NCBI GenBank assembly: GCA_035554995.1
Contig: DATMHK010000073.1
Span: 8,238 to 72,237, forward strand
Direction of reading: 5' to 3'
DNA length: 64,000 bases
Origin: JAQBQB01 sp035554995
Lineage (GTDB): Bacteria; Gemmatimonadota; Gemmatimonadetes; Gemmatimonadales; Gemmatimonadaceae
Each line of letters starts with the position of its first letter. Position 1 is the stretch's first letter. The notes below the pieces were generated by a model. It was not told where the DNA came from. It worked only from the letters and a program-made list of their open reading frames with translations, and ran no database searches. This document shows, piece by piece, positions 9,501-17,270 of this stretch. Both the position numbers and the translations under genes were made by a program.

Positions 9501-9838
9501 GCGGCGGTCTGCGTCATGACGAAGTCGTGCGTGATCGTTCCGGCATTGAGCGTAATCGCGACGTTCTGCGGCGAATATCCGACGCGCCGTGCGTTCAGAT
9601 TCGCGACCTGTCCGGTGACGCGCGCCGCGGGCACGGTAAACGTGTAAAGGCCATCGTCGCGCGTAATCGCGCCGAGGCCCATCCCGGTGATCGAGACGGT
9701 GACGCCGGCCAGCGGTTGGCCTCCGGCGTTGGTCACGTGGCCCGTGACGGTCGCCGCCTGCGCCGCCAGCGATGCGACAGGAGCGCCCAGCGCGACGAGA
9801 AGCGACGCGCCATACCGGCGAAGCTGCGAGAAATGCAT
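6560..9838 (-). CDS. SusC/RagA-family TonB-dependent outer-membrane receptor
   Basis: 1092 residues, normal for the family. A signal peptide ends near VASLAAQ. A carboxypeptidase-regulatory-like domain follows (residues about 27-115, VTGHVTNAGGQPLAGVTVSI). The plug has DINPNDIESVQVLKGAAAA and GVILITTKKG, and a long beta-barrel ends RSFTLSITLNR. SusC receptors import oligosaccharides or other large ligands with TonB-ExbBD energy and a SusD lid. GGGAGG four bases before the ATG at 9838 fixes the start. No glycoside hydrolase is adjacent, so the substrate cannot be guessed. Confidence 0.93.
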   Translation of the reverse strand: MHFSQLRRYGASLLVALGAPVASLAAQAATVTGHVTNAGGQPLAGVTVSITGMGLGAITRDDGLYTFTVPAARVTGQVANLNARRVGYSPQNVAITLNAGTITHDFVMTQTAAQLEEIIVTGSGTSQMRQRIGSVINTVDSTTLKRVTQPQNVISSLAATTPNVRVNTQSGEPGASAFVLIRGATSVTGTNQPLIVVDNTPIDNTTQATQGGGDASTVTQNRAADINPNDIESVQVLKGAAAASIYGARAANGVILITTKKGSTGPTRYNVSSTQTFDHVMKTMPLQTTYGQGSNGIPGACTTPDCNATSLSWGPALAPTSPVFLHGKEIFDTGITNDIALNLSGGSARTQFFLSGGVTDQYGIMEGPNNRYFRNTFRLSASHQLLNTLTFGGNFSYFNTTGKYVQKGSNTSGLLLGALRTPPDFNNQPYLSPTSGLQRSYRFPNPTSASLTTSRGYDNPFFVLANVGNKSELGRFLGNMTANWVPVSWFALNETFGADNYTDSRLEALPFTSSSDPVGSVTRLDITNLEVDQNLTGTVSYTPNKYLDTRLVFGQNLNSRRNRQVFVFGDQLIAPEPLAIQNTVSYNPNENNSLRHILAYFAQGEADYNNELHGTVGLRLDGFSTFGQSDRTALYPKADAAWTFTKYINDPNVPNNKWHWLSNARLRAAYGETGREPPVYATITALSTTTLFGSGFGDFIGSKQSGQGGVVTGANLGNNDLQPERNREAEFGLDFGFNDQTSDFSVTYYNKKSSDVILPAPVNAAANGASTALLNGATVTNKGWEMQFNARVYTAKNWDATIGGNWSRNRGKVVSLINDIQFIPYNTEGFTGAIGSSTVGFAPGVIRGQDFIRCGLGETATLPGVGTMANVDSACGVGARKGALFIAGTDNRPVVNPDEQVIADPNPRWTGGLTAVIRYKRLQFSTLFDLRRGSQVWDGTLSALDRFGTAEQTTIRSDTAGIFGKNVLANQSVAGPGAGRVAFRTPAQWQNWYTTTGGSASAVQSQFVENGNFTKWREVSITYTLDDPWLRQKLGFSQALIRLGGRNLHTWTPYLGLDPETNLGGAEFLTQGIDFFQNPEIRSFTLSITLNR

Positions 9839-10066
9839 GACCTCCCACTCCCTGCGACGAGTGTTGCGACAAGCCGCGACCATGCGTGCCGTCGAAGAGG
9901 AGGCGGCCGCGTTCGGCGTTTTGCGGACGCGAGCGTGCGTCCGATGTGGTCGGCTGGTGGGCGCAGGCGTTGTGCCACACGGCTGCGTGTGGCGACGACT
10001 GGGCCAGAAGAATTCCTTACGAACGTTGGCGACCGTCTTCCGCGCGCGACGCGAGTGCTCTCGCGA

Positions 10067-10747
10067 TCAGCGCCCGCCGAGACGATTGATGTCCGTCGAT
10101 TCGACGATCGGCCTGGCGAAGCCGTCGCGAGCGACCACGAGCATGGCTCGCGCAAGGCGGTCGCTCGTCGTCACGTGGCGCGGCGACAGTTGCGCCAACG
10201 GCGCGGCGATCGGGCGGATCAGCGTATACACGGCGTTGTACCACGCCGTGCGCGAGCGGATGCCGTGCTGCGGGAGTACGGCGCCCGGTCGAAACATGTA
10301 GGCCGCATGAAAGCCGAGCCCGAGTAGCGCGTTCTCCGTCCGTCCCTTCACGCGAGCCCACATCGAACGGCCGTGTTCAGTCGAATCGGTACCCGCGCCG
10401 GAAACATATATGAAAGTCATGTGCAGGTTGATCCGAACGAGCTGGCGCGCGATGGCGAGCGTGAGATCGTACGTCAACCGCGAGTACTCCGCTTCGTCGA
10501 GTCCGATCGAGGTGACCCCGAGACAGAAGAGACACGCGTCGACTTCGCGCAGCTGCGGTTCGTGCGGCGCCAGTCGGGTGACGTCACCGTCGGCCTCGAC
10601 GATCTCGACGAGTTTGGGATCGGTCCCACCGCTCGGCCGGCGCCCTACGGTGATCACTTGCGATACGCTCGGATCGAGCAGACACTCGCGAAGAACCGCC
10701 TGTCCGATCATTCCGGTGGCGCCAAACAGCAGCACTTTCATGGTCAC
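10067..10747 (-). CDS. NAD(P)-binding Rossmann-fold epimerase-like protein
   Basis: 226 residues. The N-terminus MTMKVLLFGATGMIGQAVL is a classic dinucleotide-binding GxTGxIG turn. VDACLFCLGVTSIGL and FIYVSGAGTDSTEHGRSMW follow, as in small atypical SDR proteins of the NAD(P)H-binding/NmrA-like group. The catalytic YxxxK is not obvious, so it may act as a redox-sensing or assembly factor rather than an enzyme. It stands alone; the gene downstream on the same strand is susC after 228 bases. Confidence 0.75.
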   Translation of the reverse strand: MTMKVLLFGATGMIGQAVLRECLLDPSVSQVITVGRRPSGGTDPKLVEIVEADGDVTRLAPHEPQLREVDACLFCLGVTSIGLDEAEYSRLTYDLTLAIARQLVRINLHMTFIYVSGAGTDSTEHGRSMWARVKGRTENALLGLGFHAAYMFRPGAVLPQHGIRSRTAWYNAVYTLIRPIAAPLAQLSPRHVTTSDRLARAMLVVARDGFARPIVESTDINRLGGR

Positions 10748-10768
10748 GCTCCGATCAACATGGGGCGC

Positions 10769-11034
10769 TCACTTCGTCCAAATGAGAATCACGCCGCACC
10801 CGCTGTTGCTGTGCCTGTATTGCAGCGGAATCGTGGCCGGCCCCGAGTACACTTCGATGGCCATGACGTCTGATGGCGACACGAGCGAGGCGATATCTGA
10901 ACTGCCGCCGCCAGCGGCACGTATCCGACCCGATGGACGGTTAGGATGTATTGTCCCGGCGGAACGGCGACAACGCGAAAGCGTCCGTTCGCGCCAGTCG
11001 TCACGTGCAGCGCGTTGAGGGACGCACCTAGCAT
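10769..11034 (-). pseudogene. Decayed carboxypeptidase-regulatory-like secreted protein gene
   Basis: Two pieces of one protein type lie in different frames. The upstream piece (from about 11034) reads TGANGRFRVVAVPPGQYILT and then HRVGYVPLA, a typical CarboxypepD_reg-like repeat. The downstream piece, ending at 10769, reads SPSDVMAIEVYSGPATIPLQ then CGVILIWTK, the usual C-terminus of such proteins with a TonB-plug-like GVILIWTK end. A full-length member would have well over 100 residues between these parts, so both an internal deletion and a frameshift are implied. The bases from here to the TolC gene hold no other gene. Confidence 0.6.
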
Positions 11035-11150
11035 AGCACCGAACTCTACTCTGCGTGAAGGCGCGTCGCGCGCGGCACCGGGAAGCGCGACGCTGAGGAC
11101 GTTCCTCGCAACGGGATGCTGAGAGCGTCGGCCGGCTCGCCAAAGACGTT

Positions 11151-11272
11151 GTCATCCTGAGCAAAGCGAAGGACCTGCTATCGTGACCTGGTGACCAGGA
11201 ATGGATAGTAGGTCCTTCGTCGCGCAGCCTGCCCTTGAGGAGCGCCAGTGACGAAGGGCTCCTCAGGATGAC
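11151..11272. repeat. REP-like extended palindrome
   Basis: An imperfect inverted repeat of about 122 bases lies between the decayed gene and the tolC-like stop. The outer left arm begins gtcatcctgag (11151-11161) and the right arm ends ctcaggatgac (11262-11272). Inner arms ggacctgctatc (11171-11182) and gatagtaggtcc (11204-11215) pair with one mismatch, with a small cctgg/ccagg stem at the tip. The sequence type (gtcatcctgag...cgaagga) resembles intergenic palindromes scattered in many high-GC genomes. Only one copy was seen in this window. Confidence 0.7.
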
Positions 11273-11282
11273 CACGGCGGTG

Positions 11283-12617
11283 TTAGTGCCGTAGTCCGGC
11301 CAAGGTACCGCCCACGGCGTAGTCAATCGCCTTCTCTTGCAACACGAGATTGTTCCGAGCCGTCGTCAGCGCGCTGGCCGCCGACACTTCCTGCGCTTGC
11401 GCCTGCGACACCTCAACGAGCGTTGCAGCCCCAACTTTGTAACGGGCCTGCGTCGCTTCAACCGCCTTCTGCGCCGCGGCAAGCTGCGCCGTCGCCGCCG
11501 TCAGTTGCTGCTTCGCCGAGCTGAAATCGAGGTACGCCCTTCGAACATCGAGCGCGATCCCTTGTCGCTGTTGCGACAGAGCGAGTTGCGCGTTCGACTG
11601 CGCGATCTGCGCTCTCTGCTCGGCCGCGCTCGAGCTTCCGCGATCGAAGAGGGGGATCGAAACCCCGATGCCGATTCCGCCGCCGCGCCGCTGATCGAGC
11701 TGGTTGGCGATCGACAAATCCGTCGCGCTGTTGTACGCCGTGCTGTAGCTACCCGTGAGCGAGATCGTCGGCAGCTTGCTCGCCGCCGCGGTCTTGACGT
11801 CCTGACCCGCGGCTTCGACTCGTGACGACTGCGCCGCGAGATCCGCGCGGTTCGCGTACGCCAGCGTAACCAGGCTGTCGAGATTGTACGTCTTGTTCAA
11901 CGCTGCGTCGGTCGCGGCCGTGGCCACAAAATCGTACGTGCCGGTCGGATCGAGCTGCAGCGTCTGAATCAAGTCCACCTTCGCCAGCTCCACCGCGCGC
12001 TGCGCCTGGACCACCGACAGCTGCGCGTTGGCGACGGACGCCTGCTGCTGATAGAGGTCGGCGACTGGTCGCGAGCCTGCTTTGACGAACGCTTCGATCT
12101 GCTGCTCCTGGCTCTGGAGCGCCGTCAGATTCTCCTCCTGCACCTTGAGCTGCTCGTTCGCGTTCGTCAGCGTCACGAAGTTCGACGCTACCGTGAACAC
12201 GGCGGACTGCCTGGTGCGGTTCAGATCCTGCTCGCTCGCCTCCTGGTCGGCGCGGGCCGACCGAAGGGCGGAGATGTTCTTCCCGCCGTCGAACAGCGTG
12301 AGCGACGACGACAGCCCCGTGCTCACCGCTTGCGACTGCTGATTGATGATTGCCCCTTCCGACTGACTGAAGTTGCGGCCGACGTTATTCGAGCCGCTCA
12401 CGCTCAAGCTCAGATTCGGCAAGAACGCCTTCTGTTGCTGTGCCACCGTGGCGTCGCTCAGCTGCGTCGCGTTCTCGGCTTGCTTCACCGAGACGTTCTG
12501 CTTCAAGGCAATCGCCACCGCGTCATCGTACGTGATGCGCTGCGGTCCACCGCCCTGGGCACCGGCCACGCTCGCCGCGGCGAGCGTGCCGGCTGTCAGA
12601 CAAAACATGAGCTTCAT
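11283..12617 (-). CDS. TolC-family outer-membrane efflux channel
   Basis: 444 residues. A signal peptide ends at ASVAGAQ. Two related halves follow, each with long coiled-coil helices rich in Gln and Ala (TRQSAVFTVASNFVTLTNAN; AQLAAAQKAVEATQARYKVG) and the TolC-type ITYDDAVAIALKQN opening. The family forms the trimeric outer-membrane duct of tripartite exporters. GGGAG lies five bases upstream of the ATG at 12617. It is the last gene of the MacA-MacB ATPase-permease-TolC operon on the minus strand, with 46 bases to the permease. Confidence 0.92.
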   Translation of the reverse strand: MKLMFCLTAGTLAAASVAGAQGGGPQRITYDDAVAIALKQNVSVKQAENATQLSDATVAQQQKAFLPNLSLSVSGSNNVGRNFSQSEGAIINQQSQAVSTGLSSSLTLFDGGKNISALRSARADQEASEQDLNRTRQSAVFTVASNFVTLTNANEQLKVQEENLTALQSQEQQIEAFVKAGSRPVADLYQQQASVANAQLSVVQAQRAVELAKVDLIQTLQLDPTGTYDFVATAATDAALNKTYNLDSLVTLAYANRADLAAQSSRVEAAGQDVKTAAASKLPTISLTGSYSTAYNSATDLSIANQLDQRRGGGIGIGVSIPLFDRGSSSAAEQRAQIAQSNAQLALSQQRQGIALDVRRAYLDFSSAKQQLTAATAQLAAAQKAVEATQARYKVGAATLVEVSQAQAQEVSAASALTTARNNLVLQEKAIDYAVGGTLAGLRH

Positions 12618-12663
12618 GTCTACTCCCTCATCTATGACTGCAAGGCGCCCCCGCGGAGCGCGG

Positions 12664-13884
12664 TTACTCGTACCGCAGCGCCTGAATTGGATTGAGCGCG
12701 GCCGCTTTCCGCGCCGGGTAGTACCCGAAGAACACACCGACCGCCGCCGAGAATCCCACGGCGATTGCCACGGCGGACACCGGCGTCGCCGTTGTCCACC
12801 CGGTGAAGTGGCCGAGCAGCGCCGCACCGGCGTAGCCGACGAGGAGCCCGATCACACCACCCAACACGCTCATCGCCACGCTCTCGACGAGGAACTGCGT
12901 CAGCACGTCCGAGCCGCGCGCGCCGATTGCCATGCGGATCCCGATCTCGCGCGTCCGCTCGGTCACCGACACGAGCATGATGTTCATGATGCCGATGCCG
13001 CCGACGATCAATGAGATTGAAGCGATCGCCGCGAGCAGGCCGGACATCACTTTCGTCGTGCTCGTCGCCGCGGCCGCGATCTCGGTCTGATTGCGGACGG
13101 TGAAATCATCCTCGGCGCCGTCCGTGCTCAACTTGTGCGACTCGCGCATCAACCCCTTGATCTCTTCCTGCGCGGCGTTGATGCCGTTCGCGTCCGTCGC
13201 GCTGGCGAGGATCTGGCCGAGACGGATGTTGCCGCTCAGCCGGTTCTGCGCCGTCGTCGACGGCATGATGATCACGTCGTCCTGATCCTGGCCGCCGGCG
13301 TTCTGACCTTTGGCGGCGAGCACACCGATCACCTGGAACGGCACATGGCCGATCTGGATCTGGGCGCCAACAGGGTCCTGGTCGGGGAACAAATTGGCCG
13401 CCACGGTCGCGCCGATCACCGCCACCTTTCGGCCGGACTTGACGTCGGCGTCCGTGAACAGCTCGCCCGACGACACCGACCAGTCGCGAATCGTCAGATA
13501 GTCCGTCGACACGCCGTTGATCGTCGTGCGCCAGTTGCCCTTGCCGCCGATGACCTGCGCGCGTGTCGACACGACCGGCGACACGCCGGAGAGCAGGGTG
13601 GCGTCGCGCTTCAATTTGTCCGCGTCGTCCACCGTCAGCTTGTTGAATGTGCCCGCACCCTGGCTCGCGCCGCCGATCTGGCCGGAGCCCGGCATGACGA
13701 TGATGAGGTTCGTACCCAGGCTGCTGATCTGCTGCTGGATCATCGTCTGCGCGCCGTTGCCGACGGCGACCATCACGATCACCGCGCCGACGCCGATCAC
13801 GATCCCAAGCATGGTGAGAAGCGTGCGCATCTTGTTCTTCACGATGTTCTGCGAAGCAACTTTCAACAACGTCGTCTGTTTCAT
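12664..13884 (-). CDS. MacB-type ABC transporter permease
   Basis: 406 residues with the MacB/FtsX layout: TM1 near residues 20-45 (LLTMLGIVIGVGAVIVMVAV), a large periplasmic MacB_PCD domain (about 46-280), then three C-terminal helices. MNIMLVSVTERTREIGIRMA, the FtsX-domain coupling region, precedes the second-last helices. Such permeases drive mechanotransmission of lipoprotein, peptide or macrolide export rather than classical transport. The ATG at 13884 overlaps the ATPase stop as ATGA, so the two are translationally coupled. The ATPase is a separate protein, unlike the fused Escherichia coli MacB. Confidence 0.92.
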   Translation of the reverse strand: MKQTTLLKVASQNIVKNKMRTLLTMLGIVIGVGAVIVMVAVGNGAQTMIQQQISSLGTNLIIVMPGSGQIGGASQGAGTFNKLTVDDADKLKRDATLLSGVSPVVSTRAQVIGGKGNWRTTINGVSTDYLTIRDWSVSSGELFTDADVKSGRKVAVIGATVAANLFPDQDPVGAQIQIGHVPFQVIGVLAAKGQNAGGQDQDDVIIMPSTTAQNRLSGNIRLGQILASATDANGINAAQEEIKGLMRESHKLSTDGAEDDFTVRNQTEIAAAATSTTKVMSGLLAAIASISLIVGGIGIMNIMLVSVTERTREIGIRMAIGARGSDVLTQFLVESVAMSVLGGVIGLLVGYAGAALLGHFTGWTTATPVSAVAIAVGFSAAVGVFFGYYPARKAAALNPIQALRYE

Positions 13885-14675
13885 GCTGCCTCCGCTCCTT
13901 CGGTCGCCGGCATGTCGTCTTCTTCGCCAACGTGGGCTGCGATCATTGCCTTCAGGTCGTCTTCCGCGCGTTTCCGGTTGAGCACCGGATGGTCGCGCCG
14001 AATGTGTCCGTCCCGCACTTCGACGATGCGCTTCGCGTACTGCGCCACGTCCGGCTCGTGGGTCACGAGCACGATCGTGATGCCCTGGTCGTTCAATTCC
14101 TGGAAGAGCGCCATCACTTCCACGGTCGTTCGACTGTCGAGGTTACCCGTCGGCTCGTCCGCCAGGAGCAGACGGGGCGTCGTGACGAGCGCTCGCGCGA
14201 TCGCCACACGCTGCTGCTGGCCTCCCGACAGCTCACTCGGCTGGTGATCCATTCGATCGCCGAGGCCCACGCGGCCGAGCGCTTCCGCCGCCATCGCCCT
14301 CGTATCCAGCTTCCGTCCGCTGCGATCGTAGAGGAGCGGCAGCTCCACATTGTCGATCGCGCTGGTTCGTGCGAGCAGATTGAAACCCTGAAAGACGAAA
14401 CCGAGCTTCTGGTTTCGCAGGTCGGCGAGCTGGTTCCTCGACATGCCGTTCACTTTGATACCGTCGAGTGAGTACGTGCCCTCGGTCGGCACGTCGAGGC
14501 ATCCGAGAATGTTCATCAGCGTCGACTTGCCCGACCCGGAGCTTCCCATGACCGCGATCATCTCGCCGGGCGAGACGTTGAGGTCAACGCCACGAAGCGC
14601 GTACACCTTGTTCGCTCCCATGGCGTATACCTTCTTCACGCCCGAGATCTCGATGACTGGATGCGTTGTGCTCAT
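13881..14675 (-). CDS. ABC transporter ATP-binding protein of the MacB/LolD type
   Basis: 264 residues with all motifs: Walker A GSSGSGKS (residues 44-51), Q-loop FVFQGFNLL, signature LSGGQQQR, Walker B LLLADEPTG and H-loop VTHE. The C-terminal extension after about residue 225 is acidic and ends EGAEAA. The start at 14675 is preceded by AAGGAG seven bases upstream. It couples with the adjoining permease and the MacA-like adaptor encoded just upstream, forming the inner-membrane part of a tripartite exporter. Confidence 0.93.
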   Translation of the reverse strand: MSTTHPVIEISGVKKVYAMGANKVYALRGVDLNVSPGEMIAVMGSSGSGKSTLMNILGCLDVPTEGTYSLDGIKVNGMSRNQLADLRNQKLGFVFQGFNLLARTSAIDNVELPLLYDRSGRKLDTRAMAAEALGRVGLGDRMDHQPSELSGGQQQRVAIARALVTTPRLLLADEPTGNLDSRTTVEVMALFQELNDQGITIVLVTHEPDVAQYAKRIVEVRDGHIRRDHPVLNRKRAEDDLKAMIAAHVGEEDDMPATEGAEAA

Positions 14676-14685
14676 CGTCTGCTCC

Positions 14686-16020
14686 TTAGAAACCGCGCGG
14701 ACCACGTGCTCCGCCGCGCTGCGGTTGGAACGGGTTGCTGCTCTGTGCGCTGTTCGCCGGCGCCGCCGCCGCCGCGTCACTGGCCACCCCGATGATCACC
14801 TGCGTTCCCTCGGTGATGCTGCTGTTGTTCGTCGTGATCGCCGTGCGCTGACCGTCGGTGAGCCCCGTCCGCACGCGGACCGGTTTCACCGTCTTGCCGT
14901 CGGCGCCGAGTGTCCACAGCGTCGCGAAACCACTCGCGCCAGCACCCTGACCTCCGGCACGCTGCTGTCCTCCGCTTCGTGCGCCCGCCGTGCCGCTTGC
15001 ACCGCCCGCGCCGCCCTGTCCCGGCGTGTAGGTCCCGCTCGCGCGCCGAGTCGCCGAGTCGCCGAGTCCCCGAGTCGCCGGGTTCTTCGCAGCCGCCAAC
15101 ATTGCTTCAGTCGGCTTCACGCGAAGCGCCGCGTTCGGAACGCTGAGTGCGTTGTCGGCACTACCCGTCTGGAAGACGACGGTCGCCGTCATGCCCGGCA
15201 GCAACTTCTGCATGTCGTTCTTCACGCCGACGACGACCGTATAGTTCACGACGTTGTCCTGCGTCTTCGACTGCAGGCGCACCTGCTCCACACTGCCCGT
15301 GAAGTTCTGTCCCGGATACGACTGCACGGTGAACTGGACCGGCTGCCCATCCTTGATCACGCCGATGTCGCTCTCGTCCACCGACGCCAGGATCTGCATC
15401 TCGGAGAGATCGTTGGCGATGATGAAGAGCTGCGGCGCCGACAAGCTGGCCGCGACCGTCTGCCCGACGTCCACGTCGCGTTCGACGATCACGCCGTCGA
15501 TCGGCGCATAGATGGACGTGTACGACAGATTCTGCTTGGCCCGGTCGAGCGCGATGCGTGCCGACTTCACCGTCGCCTGCTGCACGGAGAAGTTGGATTG
15601 CACGGTGCTGAACTCCTGCGCCGTGATCACCTTCGCGTCGAGCAGCTGCTTGTTCCGATTGTAGTCATCCTGGGCCTGCGTCAGCGTCGCCTGGGCGCGC
15701 TCGAGCTGCGCCTGCGCATCTTCCACCGCCTGCTGTTGCAGCGTCGGATCGATGCGGGCGAGCAGTTGCCCCTTCTTCACATGATCGTTGAAATCGACGT
15801 AGAGCTTTGCGACCTGGCCGGACACCTGTGTTCCAACTTGCACCGTGCGGACGGCGCTCAACGCACCGGTCGCCGACACCGTCGATTTGATAGAGGCGCG
15901 GGTGACTGCCGCGGTCCGATATTGGGGCAGCTCCTTGCCGTCGGCCCGCTTGTAGAGCCACGCCGTCCCGCCGAAGAGCGCCACCATAGCGGTGGCGGCA
16001 GTAACCTTGATCTTGTTCAT
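14686..16020 (-). CDS. MacA/HlyD-family periplasmic adaptor
   Basis: 444 residues. One N-terminal membrane anchor (residues 6-20) is followed by a lipoyl-like/barrel-sandwich region (SATGALSAVRTVQVGTQVSG, IYAPIDGVIVERDVDVGQTV) split by a coiled coil (QAQLERAQATLTQAQDDYN), then beta-barrel and membrane-proximal parts. This is the MacA layout. Between VPNAALRVKPTEAML and the last domain is a Gly/Ala-rich insert of about 60 residues. Part of it is encoded by an eight-base tandem repeat (15044-15083). GAGGAT lies five bases before the ATG. The ATPase starts 11 bases after the stop, so this is the first gene of the operon. Confidence 0.9.
   Translation of the reverse strand: MNKIKVTAATAMVALFGGTAWLYKRADGKELPQYRTAAVTRASIKSTVSATGALSAVRTVQVGTQVSGQVAKLYVDFNDHVKKGQLLARIDPTLQQQAVEDAQAQLERAQATLTQAQDDYNRNKQLLDAKVITAQEFSTVQSNFSVQQATVKSARIALDRAKQNLSYTSIYAPIDGVIVERDVDVGQTVAASLSAPQLFIIANDLSEMQILASVDESDIGVIKDGQPVQFTVQSYPGQNFTGSVEQVRLQSKTQDNVVNYTVVVGVKNDMQKLLPGMTATVVFQTGSADNALSVPNAALRVKPTEAMLAAAKNPATRGLGDSATRRASGTYTPGQGGAGGASGTAGARSGGQQRAGGQGAGASGFATLWTLGADGKTVKPVRVRTGLTDGQRTAITTNNSSITEGTQVIIGVASDAAAAAPANSAQSSNPFQPQRGGARGPRGF
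15044..15083. repeat. Tandem octanucleotide repeat inside the adaptor gene
   Basis: The unit cgccgagt is present three times exactly (15044, 15052, 15060), then as ccccgagt (15068) and cgccgggt (15076). On the coding (minus) strand it encodes part of the low-complexity insert around LGDSATRRASG. Because the unit is eight bases, loss or gain of one copy would shift the reading frame. Confidence 0.8.
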
Positions 16021-16094
16021 TGCATCCTCATCGAGAATGCGCGGGTCATCCGCGCTCGATGAGTAGACGCCACCGGGAATCCAAAGTTCTGGGA

Positions 16095-17270
16095 ATGTCA
16101 CCAGCGGCACGCTGGAGTTACGAATTGCACGAGACACCGCATGAAGTGCGGCCGAGTCGCGTCCCATTACGGGCGGGCGAGATCGCCGCGATCATGGGGT
16201 TCTGGGCGTTCCTGGCCGCCCTCAGCGCCGCCGGCCGGCTGATCAATCCGCGCGGCCCGGAGCTCAGCCCCGAGGTCGCCTCAGGCCTGCTGACCCTGTC
16301 ATTCGCCGAGTACTCGATCTGGGCCGTACTGACGGTCCCGATCTTCATGCTCGCGCATCGCTTCACCGTAACGGCCGAGACCGGTCGCCGGCGCATTGCG
16401 CTTTTCATGGCCCTCGGGCTCGTCATCGCGATCCTGGTGGACGCGTTGCTGGCGCAGGTGCGCGTGCACGTCCTGCCGCCGCCGCCCGGACGCTTCCGTC
16501 CGCCTCCGTCGTTCTCGGCGAATCTGCTGCGGTTCCAGTTCCTCTACGATTACATGGTATATCTGGCAGTGTTCGCGGCAGCCTTGGCTCGCGACTACTT
16601 CCTGCGGTACCAGGCTCGGCTCGAAGAGACGACTCAGCTTCAGGCGCAGGCCGCCACGCTCGAGGCGCAGCTGGCCGACGCGCGGCTCACCGCGCTGCGC
16701 TCACAGCTGAATCCGCATTTCCTGTTCAACACGCTCAATGCGATCTCGTCGCTCGTCGAGCGCGACCCTCGGGGCGTTCGCAAGATGATCGCGCGACTCG
16801 GCGAGCTGCTCCGCCACACGTTGGAGGAAACAGAGAGCCAGGAGATCGTGCTCGAGCGCGAGCTCGAGCTGCTGCGGCGGTACCTGGACATCATGGAAGT
16901 GCGCTTTCAGGGAAAGCTCGAGGCGACCGTCGATGCGGACGAAGACGTAAAGCGCGCGCTCGTTCCCAACCTCATTCTCCAACCGCTCGTCGAGAACGCG
17001 CTCAAGCATGGCGTGAGCGCGAGCGACGGCCGCGGTCGCGTCGAAGTATCGGCCGCCCGATCCGGCGATCAGGTCGTACTAACCGTCCGCGATCACGGGC
17101 CAGGGCCCGGCGACGCCGCGTATGACAATGGTGTGGGACTCACCAACACCATCGCGCGGCTCGATCAGCTCTACAAATCACGCCAGCGCTTTTCACTCAA
17201 GCCCGCTCCCGACGGTGGCAGCGTCGCCGAGATACGGCTGCCATATCACGAGCAGCCCGAACGCGCATGA
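16095..17270 (+). CDS. LytS-type sensor histidine kinase
   Basis: About 391 residues from the chosen ATG. Four hydrophobic helices occupy roughly residues 30-185. A short coiled coil (ETTQLQAQAATLEAQLADAR) leads into the His_kinase domain, with QLNPHFLFNTLNAI (phospho-acceptor His about residue 208). The ATPase part has NLILQPLVENALKHGV, RDHGPGPGD and NGVGLTNTIARL. The open frame continues upstream to 16020, but that part runs into the divergent adaptor start. ATGs at 16059 and 16095 are both possible and neither has a strong ribosome site. The stop overlaps the LytTR regulator start as ATGA. Confidence 0.9.
   Translation: MSPAARWSYELHETPHEVRPSRVPLRAGEIAAIMGFWAFLAALSAAGRLINPRGPELSPEVASGLLTLSFAEYSIWAVLTVPIFMLAHRFTVTAETGRRRIALFMALGLVIAILVDALLAQVRVHVLPPPPGRFRPPPSFSANLLRFQFLYDYMVYLAVFAAALARDYFLRYQARLEETTQLQAQAATLEAQLADARLTALRSQLNPHFLFNTLNAISSLVERDPRGVRKMIARLGELLRHTLEETESQEIVLERELELLRRYLDIMEVRFQGKLEATVDADEDVKRALVPNLILQPLVENALKHGVSASDGRGRVEVSAARSGDQVVLTVRDHGPGPGDAAYDNGVGLTNTIARLDQLYKSRQRFSLKPAPDGGSVAEIRLPYHEQPERA

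Noticed and set aside
11149..11282. Insertion-sequence end
   Set aside because: There is no transposase or target duplication; nested palindromy fits a REP-like element better.
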